From assembly GCA_009733775.1 (NCBI GenBank), contig WOGZ01000009.1, positions 1 through 64,000 on the forward strand: a DNA stretch of 64,000 bases. The letters are read 5' to 3'. Below the pieces are notes generated by a model that saw only the letters and a list, made by a program, of their open reading frames with translations, ran no database searches and was not told the origin of the DNA. The stretch comes from Alectoria sarmentosa. Its lineage: Eukaryota; Ascomycota; Lecanoromycetes; Lecanorales; Parmeliaceae. The first letter of the stretch is position 1. Each line of letters starts with the position of its first letter. The translations under genes were made by a program, and so were the position numbers. Below, in pieces: positions 43,837-54,748 of the stretch.

Positions 43837-45906
43837 GGTGACAGATATCTGCGATAAATCTCGTTTGCAAAAGGAGAGCAGAGACCAAAATTGTTTGAAA
43901 TCAATGAGTCAATCAACAATAAGTTTTGGCACACTTCGAAGAACTTTGGTCTAGTCTAAGACAGTCCTGGGTATGGAGTGACGACTCAAGAAGGAAAATG
44001 CGGAGAGAAGAGGCTAAAAGACAGGACCCTTTCTCTTTGGTGCCCGCACCTAATTCCTGGATGGAGCCTCTTGCGTCCTCTTGACCAGCGCCAATGCCAG
44101 CAGGAGCAGCCATGCTTTCTGTGGGATTACGCTCTATCTGCGCGAGACATAGCAAATATCTTTCAACTGGAGAGTCTCCTGGTGAAACGCGGTCCAACCA
44201 CATGCACCAGACCGTTCTAGTTGTTTCGGCTAGACAACATGGATCTACCCCTCCGATTTCCGAACGAGTATATCTCTAGCGCATGACGATCGTCCAGAAT
44301 CCTGCGACATTTATGTGGATGCACTCAAGGCCAGGATGGTTGATTTCGTTCATTCCTTTCAGATAATGATGTTGATTTGTGGCTGGACGGGCTTTCGCAG
44401 GCTTGCAGCAAAGATCATCGACCTCGCAGCTTCCTTCCCTTGCCCTCCGCATTTCGCCATGCATGATCTTAGTCTGCAATGGCGTCGTGATGAAACGCGA
44501 CGGAAGCACCAGCAAAGTTGATTTGTTTCAGCCAATGGCGGTGAGCGACTAGTGATATAAGCGACACCCGCTCCACTTATACGCGCTCAATTCAACGACA
44601 ATCCGACAATCCAACTCCTGCAGCGACTCCACCTCCTCCGGTCTCCACAATATGATTGGAACTTTTCTAAATCGCCCGAAGACCCAATGGAAGTTTGGAA
44701 CCATGTATTCTTCAAGTTGAGTTTGATTCACTGAAGCTACATAGGTGGGGCTTGCATGCATATTCTCCGCAATTCCGCCAAGCAAGGGTCTGCTGACCAT
44801 CGAGTCGCTGAATATAGCGCTCAATGCATCATTGTGCATCGGAGAACTTGAGTCATGTATCCTGTTAAAAACAGGTTTCGTTCTGTCCTACGGTCATCTC
44901 AATAAACCTGAACTAAGAGGATTTTTAAATGCCATAGCGCACTACGGTTGGACCATGAGCACTGCCTTGTCATAGCAATTGCGCGCCCTGGTAGTTGTTG
45001 CAGCGTCTACTGGTCTATATTGGTCTTCATTACGCATACGAAACCGATCGAGCACATACGGGTCTCCTTGCTGTGTTACTATTTTTGTTCGCCCAGGCCC
45101 TCAATGCCAAGAGCCTGAGCATATTACTGCGCCCTAAAAAGATAGTGCCACCTGTCGTCAACTATTACGGTCTTTTAATCTCGCATGGAAGGTCAGTGAT
45201 GAACTCGCTGCCGTGTTCCTGACTTTGATAAATCCGATATCATTACCCAAGAGCATGGTCGATTGCCGCGGTACCGCACGAATGACATGCGGCGATGAAG
45301 AAACGTGGATACTTTCCTAGGAGAATAGGAGCTGCAGATGCCGAGAGGTTCCGATTGCTGCACAACGTTCCGTCATGACGCCAATGAACTACTCTATGCA
45401 TTAGCCTCAGCCATCGTCAAATTTATCGCAATATTGTTTACACCGCCGCATACCCCAAACACGGCACGCTCTTGGCAAGAACGCCATTCACCGGAGAAAG
45501 CGCTTGGGGCGTTTCAAATCGATGTCAATGGCTGATAGATTCCTCGAAGAAGCAGACTAGAAATACTCACCCCACTCTAACAACGTTCCCGAACCGGTAG
45601 ATCACCCTTTTGAGATTAAGTCGGACAACAGCTACTGTGTACCTGCAGCACCCCCTCTTCTCACATTTGCCGCACGAAACTTTCTTCGGTGTTTGAGTAA
45701 TTCTTGGTTCGACTGCTGCACTATCCACGCAAACATTCCGCCCATCATAAGATATGTCGCAATGTAGAGCTCCGAACATCTGTTTCTATAAAGCGTCACA
45801 GTATGCCCACATATGGTCCCCCATCTCCAACAATCCGACCACTCTTCCGACATCCTCCACCATTTGAAACCTGACCTGAACCCTATCATCGCAAAATTCG
45901 ACGACA
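43837..45906. other. Intergenic, no supported gene
   Basis: About 2 kb of normal composition. Frames at 44549-44839 (-), 44745-44975 (+) and 44995-45222 (+) are hydrophobic in places (GLLAVLLFLFAQALNAKSLS) but have no family match or splice logic that I can defend. Relics of a decayed gene are possible. Confidence 0.4.
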
Positions 45907-46215
45907 ATGCGCGGCACGACTCTCATTTCCGCCCTCCTCTTCCTCCTCATCTCATCAGCCTTTGCGGCTCCCGTTGACAAACGTCAGGGTAAGTCTTGAT
46001 TTCCCCTCTTGCCTGAAGCCCCAAAGGTTACTCACTTCCTCCCAGGAGTGGACGCCGAATTGGACGCGGCGCAGCAAACGTCCGATGTCCCTTGCAGCAA
46101 TGGGAAAGAACGTCGGAGCCTTTTTCCATTTTGGCGCCGACAATACACCAGCTACCACGATTGCTCCTTCGAGATTGGCGGGGGTGGGACGATCCGGTTT
46201 CCCATCAAGGATTAG
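45907..46215 (+). CDS. Small secreted protein with Lys-Arg site (83 residues)
   Basis: Two exons, 45907-45988 and 46046-46215, with intron GTAAGT...CCCAG. The signal peptide MRGTTLISALLFLLISSAFA is followed directly by APVDKRQ, so a Kex2-type Lys-Arg lies seven residues after cleavage. The mature part (GVDAELDAAQQTSDVPCSNG ... SYHDCSFEIGGGGTIRFP) has two cysteines. A second frame across exon 2 is also open but lacks a signal peptide. The size, leader and Cys content fit effector-like or peptide-precursor proteins. No homolog is recognised. Confidence 0.6.
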
Positions 46216-46823
46216 TGAGATCGCGGAGGATTTGGCAAGTCTGCTCGATGTTGCAACCGTGCGAGATGTGTGGAAGAGCTGGTTGGGGGAATGATAGTTG
46301 GGTTTCTCTGCATGATCGATTGCTTGCACCGGAGACACTAAACATGGGCCTATTTCTTGGCCAGGAATCCCTGCAGCGGAGAGAACGTTTGCGGAGTAGA
46401 GCGTTTCATAATAACGTCAGTCGTGTAGGTACCTATTTCAGACTACGAAAGACGAGAAGCTAGAAAAATTTACCCATGCGGGCCATCCCAGTCGGATATA
46501 AACAAGGTTTTTGGCCCTGACCATCTGCTCTAGAAGCGCAGGCGCATCTTTTTTCTACGTCTTTGCCGCTCAAATCGTTCTGCATCATCGTTCGAAGAGC
46601 CTCCTTTTTGATAACCGCGCCATCCATCACTGCAAATCAAACAGCACGCCCGTTCCAACAAATATTGTTTCAATAATATATATAACCAGTCCACCAATCC
46701 CCCTAACCTTCCATCCACTCTTCACCCCTCACCACCACTCCTCACCTATCACTTCTCACCTACCACTCCTCACCCCTCACCACCACCAACTCACCAACCC
46801 ACCAACTCACCAACTCACCAACC
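46216..46823. other. Intergenic with CACC/CTCACC-type repeats before the next gene
   Basis: Positions 46720-46820 are a run of ACCACTCCTCACC and CAACTCACCAACC units that lead straight into the ATG at 46824, so they would form the leader of the next small secreted protein gene. Confidence 0.6.
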
Positions 46824-47090
46824 ATGCACCCCACTCCCCTCCTCGCCACCCTCCTCCTCAGCTACCTCACCCCCATCGTCTTCGCAACCCCACTCCCCCT
46901 CCCAGCCCCAGCTCCGCAAGCCGTCTCGCCCTACATCTACGCCGGCGACGTGGCCGCCGCCGCGGCCTCGGCGACGCAGGACTGCAGCGAGCAGACCGTC
47001 GCGGACCCCAACGACCCGGACATTGTGGATTCGGGCACCTGCAGCTTCATGCTGGCTGGGGGGCGTGTGAAGGAGTTTCCGGATCGGTAG
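46824..47090 (+). CDS. Small secreted protein (88 residues)
   Basis: A single exon starts MHPTPLLATLLLSYLTPIVF with a clear signal peptide (cleavage near FATPL). It continues with a Pro/Ala-rich spacer, then VSPYIYAGDVAAAAASATQ, DCSEQTVADPNDPDIVD and SGTCSFMLAGGRVKEFPD. The two Cys could form one disulphide. The start context (CAACCATGC) is good. It lies 0.6 kb downstream of another small secreted protein in the same direction. No known family is recognised. Confidence 0.6.
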   Translation: MHPTPLLATLLLSYLTPIVFATPLPLPAPAPQAVSPYIYAGDVAAAAASATQDCSEQTVADPNDPDIVDSGTCSFMLAGGRVKEFPDR

Positions 47091-48284
47091 GGTTGGGAGG
47101 GAGGGAGAGAGAGGGGGGAAAGGAGAGGGGTTTTGGAGGAATGGATGGATGGTTGGATGGAGGGATAGGGTGGGGTCGTAGTATCGGTATAGGAATATCT
47201 GTTTCTATCCGTGCTCAGTTTTCCCAAAACCCAGTGCGGGACGCTCCAATTCAAACTTGAATGATACTACTACTATCACCGTATAAAACGAGCATGTATC
47301 ATAAAACCACCACCACCATCATCATCATCATCATCGAGGCGATTGATTACAAAATACATGGATATAAAAAGCATGATTACATAGCCCAGTTTACTCTAAC
47401 TTTGATCAAAGTGTGCCCCAAATCGTGCGTGCGTGGCCATAGATTGATTGCATCACTGATGGTTACATCTGGATCATGCAGAGTCCTTTAGAAATGAATG
47501 TTTCGATTTATTTGTACTGCAAGTGCTTAAATGACACGCTTGGAAACAATAGGCGTGAAATTTATGATGTTGTGCAGTGCTATAAAATGCGAGTCTGTTG
47601 GGATTTTTGATGCGGGGGTTTAGTTGGCCGAGGGAGGGTGATTTTTCAATGTTTCCATACAACCTATCTATCTACTATCTACTAGACATTCAATAACTCG
47701 CACTTCATCGATCGATCGCATAGAAATCTCGCACCCCATCTCAATCTGTGCACCCAAAAAAAAAGCGGGTAACTCCTACAACAATGCTCCGTTGTAAGTA
47801 AGGTCCAAGTAGACCGACCGGTCTGTCTGTCTTTACTACTACCAGCGCGCTGGAGATGGTATCCAGCCCCGGCCTCAATCAAGTAATCTGAACCCCCCAT
47901 CCATCCATCCATCCATCCATCTATCCATCCTACATACGCCACGACTACCTACCTAATCAGCACATTCTTCTCAATCACACATAACCAGACTCGCGACTGT
48001 GTGTCCCTACTCTACTCTACTCCACCGAGCTAAATTCAGCAAAAAGAAATTGCCAAAAACGCGCGAGGAAATCTCGCGGTTCCATTTCCGATGTTCATCC
48101 CTATCAGGAAGGAAGGAATGTTGTTATTGTATTGTTCGATGGTATTCAATCATCATCACAAGCTAGACTTCCCTCCCTTCCTCCATTCCTTTCGTCGTCA
48201 TCAACAGCTTCTTACTGATGACCTTCCCCCTTTCCCATCCCCCCCGCCCATAGCCTTCCCCCTCCAACCCCGGCAGAACCCCAT
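47091..48284. other. Intergenic with microsatellites
   Basis: About 1.2 kb with G-rich GGATGG/GGAGGGAG runs just after 47090, (CCA)n(TCA)n at 47306-47335 and (CATC)n at about 47897-47930. No protein or RNA gene is recognised. Confidence 0.55.
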
Positions 48285-48698
48285 TCAATTTCTCCCGAGA
48301 CGCACCTCCCACCACCCACCTCCCTGAGCCGCACCAGCAAGTCCACCAACCAGCTCTTTTTTATCTCTACCCCTGCGCTCCAGGTTACTGATGAAGGCGA
48401 CCGACGACGCCGATTTCCGACGTCGAGTTGCTTGATGGAGGGTTTTGGTTTGTTTCTGGAGCGTGTTGGTGTTGGTGTTGTTTTTTTCTGGTTCTGGGGT
48501 CGGGAATGTTAGGGCTAAAGGCTGGATGAAAGAGGGGTTTGGGAGCAGCAATCAAGTACTTACGAGGGTGGCAATCGTTCGCTGGAGGCTGGCGATCAGG
48601 CTCGGGTCATTGCTCGAGCGCTCGAGGTGATGCGGGAGGATTGTGGGAGGGCTGTGGCTCTGTTCGCGTCTTTGGCTGGGTTTGGGGGTTGTGGACAT
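48285..48698 (-). CDS. Small basic protein, two exons (101 residues)
   Basis: The ATG at 48698 gives MSTTPKPSQRREQSHSPPTI, then HHLERSSNDPSLIASLQRTI ending ATL at the GTAAGT donor (exon 48698-48564). Exon 2 (48455-48285) continues KQTKTLHQATRRRKSASSVA and FISNLERRGRDKKELVGGLA, then GAAQGGGWWEVRLGRN and a stop. Phases match and the joined stretch looks like a short helical segment. It has no signal peptide. The high Arg/Lys content could suit a nucleic-acid-binding or small regulatory protein. I do not recognise the family. Confidence 0.55.
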
Positions 48699-49686
48699 TT
48701 GGATCGGTGGAGGGAGGAAGGGAGGGTGGGTTGGTTCTGTGGATGGGAGACGGGTTTTCGATTTGAAGTATATTGTATGTATTTAGGTAAACATGGGGGA
48801 GAAGATTACTTGAAGAGCTTCTATAATCGCAAACACAAATAACGATCGATGAATGCACATGGCAGTCAAATAGGCCGCAAACAATGAAGGGAATGAGATG
48901 TGATCTGACCAGGAAATATGCGCCGGCTGAGATCTGATTCTGGTGCCAGGTGCTGGTACCCGATTAATCGGATGATTCTAGCATCTGCCCGTCTCATATG
49001 CGACCCAAAAAATGAAAACACCACCAGCACATATGAGGGTACCAACAAATCTTGATCTTGGGTCCACCTCAATGCTAGGGCTCGCAGGTCTGAACAGGCG
49101 AATTCCCATGCATGCCCCAGCGCCAAGAACTTTCCATGCTTCTAGCAAGCATCGAGCTTGAGTAAAAAAAATGAAGCTGTATACACTTGTGGGTGGTGGG
49201 TGGGCGGGGACCAGAGGATTTCGGCTGTGAGAGACGAGATCGAATGAAGAAGAAAGAAGAAACAACGCACTTTGGCCCATCGTCAGACCGTGATCGAATC
49301 ATGACCAGATAATGACCGCAGCTAGCATGACCATACAGACATGATAAAATCATAACCCCATAACAATGATTAAATCATGACCAAACATGGCCGAAGGTGA
49401 AGCCCACCAACCCCTTGTCCCACTGTATCGAAGAAACTCAAACATGTAAAAATGGAATCTAGTCTTCGTGGGAAAGAATTCCCATGGAGTATCGACAGCA
49501 GCAGTGTAATAGAGACCAAATCACGAGAGACATGACAAGGAAACTTCTTCATACAGGTATGTATGCAATGAAACAACATCAACTGGATTACGTAAAGAGC
49601 CGACCGACCATGATAAAATTTGATACGTGATTGAAATAGCAGCAAGCTGACCTCTTTGTTCCCCATTTCTATTATCACTACTGCTC
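48699..49686. other. Intergenic, no gene seen
   Basis: About 1 kb. Frames on the minus strand (48866-49690) have no motifs. A stretch at 49290-49400 has several ATCATGACC/AATCATAACC-like units. Confidence 0.5.
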
Positions 49687-50484
49687 TCAAGCCCCTCGCG
49701 CCAGAAAGGCAACAATATCATCATAACCCTGCGGTTCGTTAATCCAATGTCCCCCGTCCCGATACTCCTTCCACTCAACCTCCATGCCCAGCCCCTCAAG
49801 CGCAGCACAAGCCTGCCGACTCAGTCCGATATCCACCACCTCATCGTCTGCCGCATGGCCCAGCAAGACTCGAGTGCCCAGGACCACCATATCAGGCTTT
49901 GGACCTTCGACTCCGAGTATTTTCGTGAAAAATGAAGCCAACGCTTCAGCACGCATTACCGGCTTCTCTGATCCCTCCCTACCGATCTCTTCGATCTCCG
50001 CCCGGAAAGGCATCCACCCACTAAACCCGATGAAACCGCCTAGCTTACGCTGCCCGACCAGCATAGCAAGTAAAGCCGTCGCGCAGCCTTGGCTGATACC
50101 CATCAAGATGATGCGGCTCGCGTCGCCATCGAGAAGTGAAACCTCATCGCGGATCAGATTCTGTAGGAAGCCCACGGAATCTCTGAGACCTTCAATTTGC
50201 AGTTCCTCTCTTGCGCTTGGGTCAGTGAGCGTGTAGATGTCAAACCATTCGTCCATTTCCTCTTGAAATACCGTTGAGTGGCGCTCTTGAGAGGAGGGGA
50301 AGACCCATTTGTAGCTCGGTAAGTGCTCTTGAAGAGACTTTCCGGCTGACGTCTGTCCTTCGAAGAGTTCTTCTGCGAATTATGGACCTTGGCTGCCGCG
50401 ACCGTGGAGGGCGATGATTGTGTGAGTATATGTGGATGTGGGTTTGATGGTGTGGAGAGGTGGGAATGCGGATGCAGTGGACAT
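49687..50484 (-). pseudogene. Acyl-protein-thioesterase/carboxylesterase-like hydrolase with one nonsense codon
   Basis: The minus strand reads from ATG at 50484 (MSTASAFPPLHTIKPTSTYT) through IIALHGRGSQGP, a TAA at 50380-50382 (codon 35), then FAEELFEGQ on to the end at 49687, 265 residues in all. The alpha/beta-hydrolase marks are complete: HGRGSxG at the oxyanion strand, GISQG (nucleophile Ser), HAADDEVV (Asp) and DGGHW (His). These match the phospholipase/carboxylesterase family that includes Apt1/LYPLA-type thioesterases. Without the TAA the gene would be whole; a C-to-T change from CAA would explain it. Restart at a later Met (50256) would drop the oxyanion strand. Confidence 0.7.
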
Positions 50485-50805
50485 GGTGAGACTAGATTTG
50501 CAGTGGTGAAGTTACTGATTTGTTTGCTGTGTGAAAGTGTTGATGGGTGGGGTTTTTTTCAAAGTTGGCGGTTCGCATGATCGCAGAAGGACAGATAGCA
50601 AACAAGGACGGGATTCGGCTGGCTGTTCATCAGTAACGAGAATAGTCGCCCTTTATACTCCGTAGGTCATTGTTCGCCTTTTGTATGAGCGCTCGGAAGG
50701 GTAAAGTAGTCTGCCAGCCATTCGGTTCAGGAACAATCTCTGTTTTCTATCATTACCGCAACAAAATGTATACGCTTAGATGGACAATCGCCCCCGTGTG
50801 ATCCC

Positions 50806-50875
50806 GACTGTAGCTCTCGCTCTCTTTGCTAGTTGACTTAGACTGTAGCACTCACTCTCTTTGCTAGATGACTTA
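50806..50875. repeat. 35-bp tandem duplication
   Basis: Two head-to-tail copies (50806-50840, 50841-50875) begin GACTGTAGC and end GACTTA, with three or four differences. Confidence 0.8.
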
Positions 50876-51052
50876 GGTCTCTAGATCTCTTCTCCTTTCC
50901 TTTCTTCGGCTTCGAGTTGAACAGTGGCGGTGGCCTACACGTTGCTATTGTATCAGCTCCACTACTCGTCCAAAACCATGAAACCCAAGACTCTCGAGAT
51001 TCTGCCACCTTGATTAAAATCCCCAACGAAGAGACGGACGGGTAATCTGAAG

Positions 51053-51300
51053 CCTAATCTAGTACTAGTTCTGATCGGAAGGAGGTTTCCGTATGCGACT
51101 GTTGAATCCCTAACACCTACCTACCTTATTCATGCCAAGAAAAACTCCTACACGCTAGTACCATTCGAGAACAAAGCAATAAGCCTCGCAAATGTTGAAT
51201 CCCTAATACTTTACCTATTCATCCCAAGTAAAACTCCTACGCGCTAATCTAGTCCCAATTGGAAGAGGGTGTGTTTATGAGCCTCGCGACTGTTGGACTT
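51053..51300. repeat. ~95-bp tandem repeat, about 2.5 copies
   Basis: Copies begin GCGACTGTTGAATCCCTAA at 51095 and GCAAATGTTGAATCCCTAA at 51188, with a third partial copy at 51286. A partial copy precedes the first. Units share CTCCTAC-CGCTA and AAGCCTC/GAGCCTC blocks. Confidence 0.75.
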
Positions 51301-51611
51301 TTCGTTTCATTTGAAAAGTACACTTCCCTCTCACCGACTGCAACCCTCATTCTAGCTCCTCCTCAACCATCTCAGGAGAAGGCCTGACAAATTGTGTGTC
51401 GGAAAGCTCGGGAAAACTCTCATTGGTATATTTCTACCGCCAAGCCGCTCAAGCTCTTCCAAGCCAACCAGCTGCTCTCGAAACTGGCTACATACCTCAT
51501 TCCACCGACAGACATCCCACGCACCCCCCACCACCACCCCCCAAACCGCAGCCGTAACTCGTGTAGGGGCGCGCTCGCCACCTTTTTCCCTCACAGCATC
51601 ATCATCATCCT

Positions 51612-52715
51612 TCACTCCTTCTGAGCACCCGACGCGATGCGACCGCACCGACACTGGCCGTTCCCATCCCACAGCTCCATGCACTTCCAGCACAGCCCCG
51701 CCCCGCAGAGGCAATCCACCCTCTCGCAGCCGCCGGTCTTCTCGATCAGGTTTCGGCACCGCGGGCACTTTCTGACATGCTCGTTGAAGAAAGTCCAGGA
51801 CTGGTATTCCGCCGTTCCGGAGCGCTGATGCGTGGCGCAGGTGACGCCGCTGTGGGAAGGGGCGTGGCAGGTCGTGCAGATGGGGGTGGAGCAGCGGAGG
51901 CAGGTGATGACGGAGCCGTCGGTGGAGGCGCGGTAGGTTTGCTGGCAGTGGGATGTGGGGCATTCCTGGATTGTGGTGATGGTTTTGAAGTATGCTGTAT
52001 AGGATTTGGTGAGGAGTTGCTCGAAAGCGTCGGACGGCAGGACAGAGATGAGTTCGGGAAGCAGAAGGATTCGGGAACACTTTCCTGAGTTGCCGAGACA
52101 TCGAATTGGGATTTCGTCTTTGCCGACGGAGTAACATTGACTAACGAAACAGGCACGGCAGTACCAATGGCCACAAGCGGTATGGTAAGGGTCCTCAGCC
52201 TCAGTCAAACAAACCGCGCACTCGGACACTGCAGGATCCTCTTCGATTCTGAGCCTTTCATGACGGTCATGCAGGAGGTGGCGTCTGACAGACGTCATAT
52301 ACGGCGGATCGATCGACTCTTCGTAGCCGATCTCAACATGAATTGTTCTTATACTCATCTTCGTTCGCGGAACATATTTCAGATATCCATCGAACTTGCC
52401 CTTGACGCGTGCGGCGAAACTCGGATCCTTCATCTACACGTGTGCGATGACGGGACATGCACCGGGCCCCGTGATGACATGTATGCGCGGCAAGCCCACC
52501 GGCTCTCGAAGATCAAACAGGTATGACGCGACATGGCCGGCGGTGCTCTGCTGTGGCACTGTGCAGGATACTTCGATCGCGCTGTAGTCCGAGGGATGTT
52601 CGACGCTCAGGACCCTTGCTCCCGGTCCGAAGGCGACGAGTGCGCCTTTGAGTACACGTGACTCCACCTGGCCCTCTGCGATATCAGAAGTCGTTGTTGC
52701 CGCTTTTGTCGTCAT
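51612..52715 (-). pseudogene. Short RBR-type RING paralog with a nonsense codon and altered RING2
   Basis: The frame is open from 52865; the likely start is MTTKAATTTSDIAEG at 52715. It holds LVAFGPGARVLSVEHPSDYS (the leader also seen in the larger paralog), then a TAG at 52434-52436 after VIAHV. It continues in the same frame with DPSFAARVKGKF, RING1 (CAVCLTEAEDPYHTACGHWY), the in-between domain (CPTSHCQQTY, CLRCSTPICTTCHAPSH) and RING2 (KCPRCRNLIEKTGGCERVDC). Compared with 54749-57286 it lacks the ~270-residue middle part and the CCCH fingers. RING2 has GCERVDCLCG in place of GCNHMECGNC, so one spacer residue and the usual His-Met are missing. RBR enzymes transfer ubiquitin through a RING2 Cys; activity here is doubtful. 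Confidence 0.7.
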
Positions 52716-54748
52716 GGTGCTGTTATAGGATGTGGAATGAAAGTTGGCTGGATGTATTGAAGCGGGCGAAGAATGAGGCCGATCTTCAAGAGAGAATCGA
52801 AGTGCTGGAGATGGGACCAATGGAGACTTGGAGGCACTGCAGCGAAGTGTGGTATCGAATGACACGTCTATAAAATCCCCAGGAGAAAGAATGGTAGCCG
52901 TGGGATGTTAACCAAAAAGTGTCGAGAACAAAGACGCATATATATATGTATGTATCCTGAAAAGTGTTGTGTATCAAATACAAACGTAGGAAGTGACGGC
53001 TGAGTACCAAGAGCCACTGTGAGTGGTGGTCCTGGTGAGTGTTGTCAAGAGTGACGGCGAACATACAATCATCCTCGGCCAAAATCGACCGGTCGAAGTC
53101 ATGTCTGATGCAACCAATATGCCTTCACTTCAGCCCATGAACCATAACACTTTCTTTGCCCCTTGCCCAGCCCTCCATACAACGCTCTCCATCATTGAAT
53201 TCTGCGTCGCGCATGAAACGCTCGCCGAAGACTGCTCAACAGTGACAGACATTACACATCACCGATGGAACATCAGTTCGTCGTCCATGCATGAATGTAA
53301 GCCGGTCGTTCAATGGAAACTTCACTGTGACGAACAAGAAAGCACGGTGAAGCACATACTCGGTTCGGGTGATTTGTCATGTTGTAGGATTCAACTCGGT
53401 TCCCCTTTTCGGACACTCTTCTCCAAAGGACACACTCGGTTCGCCACATTCGGATTTTCAAAAAGGAGAGACTCGGTCCCTCTTTTCGGACTGTTGTATA
53501 TGTGACCGTCATGCGGCCGAGTGTGAGATCGGTCATCTCAGACGATCGAAAACGCGATCAAGTGTGTGTGCGATTAGGTCACCGAGGCCTTTCGTCTGAG
53601 GTCTCACCAACATAATCATCTCGCTGCTGACCTCATTATACATTGTATGAATGTATCTTTGGCCCCCAACCCCGTTGCCCACTGCACACATACCCCACCC
53701 CTCTACTTTCAGAAGACTCAACGAGATCAAAGGGTCCGTGATCAAGAGGCTGGTAAAGCTAAGCGCCAACCGCATAACACTGCAGGACGACAGGCCATCA
53801 GCAAAAAAAAAACAGCTCAGCAGACAAAAGCACAGAGGCTGCTAGCAGTGAAAGGGAAGTAAGAAAGAAAAAGTTCACGCAGCAGCAAAAGTAAGGGCAT
53901 TTCAGTTCCCTCTTCACGAAAACGACGTTTGATCCACGGGAAGTACGTACCATGCCATTGGTGCCTATCAACCCGATTTGCATGAATGTTTGCATCACCA
54001 CAAACAGCAATATTGTCCAGGTCACCTCCCTTCCCCTCCCTAAGTGACAAACAACACAGACGGCTCAGCGCATGAGCTCTAAACCCAAATGAGCGATATT
54101 CAAAGACAAGAACAATCCGCCCACAAAAAAACAAACAAAAACAAAAGCAAACAAACAAAAAAAAAGAAAACGAACCCTTAACCCCCATCATCATCATCAT
54201 CAATGAGATCGCTCCTGCCCCCATCTGTAACTACAAAAGGGTAAATTCAAGGCGATATGCAAAAGTGGCTGTATCTGTAGATCGGGCAAAAAGGTGATCG
54301 TCTTTCTTCCCGTCGGGCTTTTAGTTTTCGACTGACTGGCTGGCTGGCTGGCTGTAGGGGCTTCAAGTGGGGAGAGAGAGAGAGAGAGAGGAGGAGCCGT
54401 AGAAGTCTGCGTCAAGGATCTTGTGCGGCGGCACTGATTGTTTGTTCCCACTGGAACGAAGGTGATTTTCTCTTTGTTAGGGATACTGCATGCGCCTCTA
54501 TCATCCAAAATTCATTGTCTCTTTATTCATTCTACAAAACGCTCGTATCAGCACTAGATTAAGCGTCTGCTTCACCATCAGCTGTGGCATAAACAGGCAC
54601 CTGAAGACTCTATGAGATCGAATTTCACAAAATCGTTGAGGTGATCGCGCCGCGAATGCGGAAAAGAATCAAACAGCTCATCTACTGAAGACCGAAGTTA
54701 CTCGGGAGACCATGCCGGATCACGTCGAGTCTTCTTCAAACGCCGAGA
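52716..54748. other. Intergenic, low-complexity tracts
   Basis: About 2 kb. The plus-strand frame 53023-53505 has no motif but overlies three loose repeats of ACTCGGT...TTCGGA (53360-53490). A-rich and C-rich tracts lie at 53800-54190, (GGCT)n at 54331-54354 and (GA)n at 54371-54391. No gene is supported. Confidence 0.5.
54331..54391. repeat. Microsatellites (GGCT)n and (GA)n
   Basis: A GACT/GGCT run is followed 17 bases later by an uninterrupted GA run of about 20 bases. Confidence 0.9.

Larger units (their letters stand above)
50485..51611. other. Intergenic with tandem duplications
   Basis: About 1.1 kb between the hydrolase gene and the small RBR gene. It holds a 35-bp direct duplication (50806-50875) and a ~95-bp repeat (51053-51300). 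No protein is recognised. Confidence 0.55.

Noticed and set aside
51352..52174. 261-codon and 142-codon frames overlapping the short RBR gene
   Set aside because: They are out-of-frame shadows of the RBR coding region. Their Arg/His/Pro-rich content and lack of motifs mark them as by-products of codon use.
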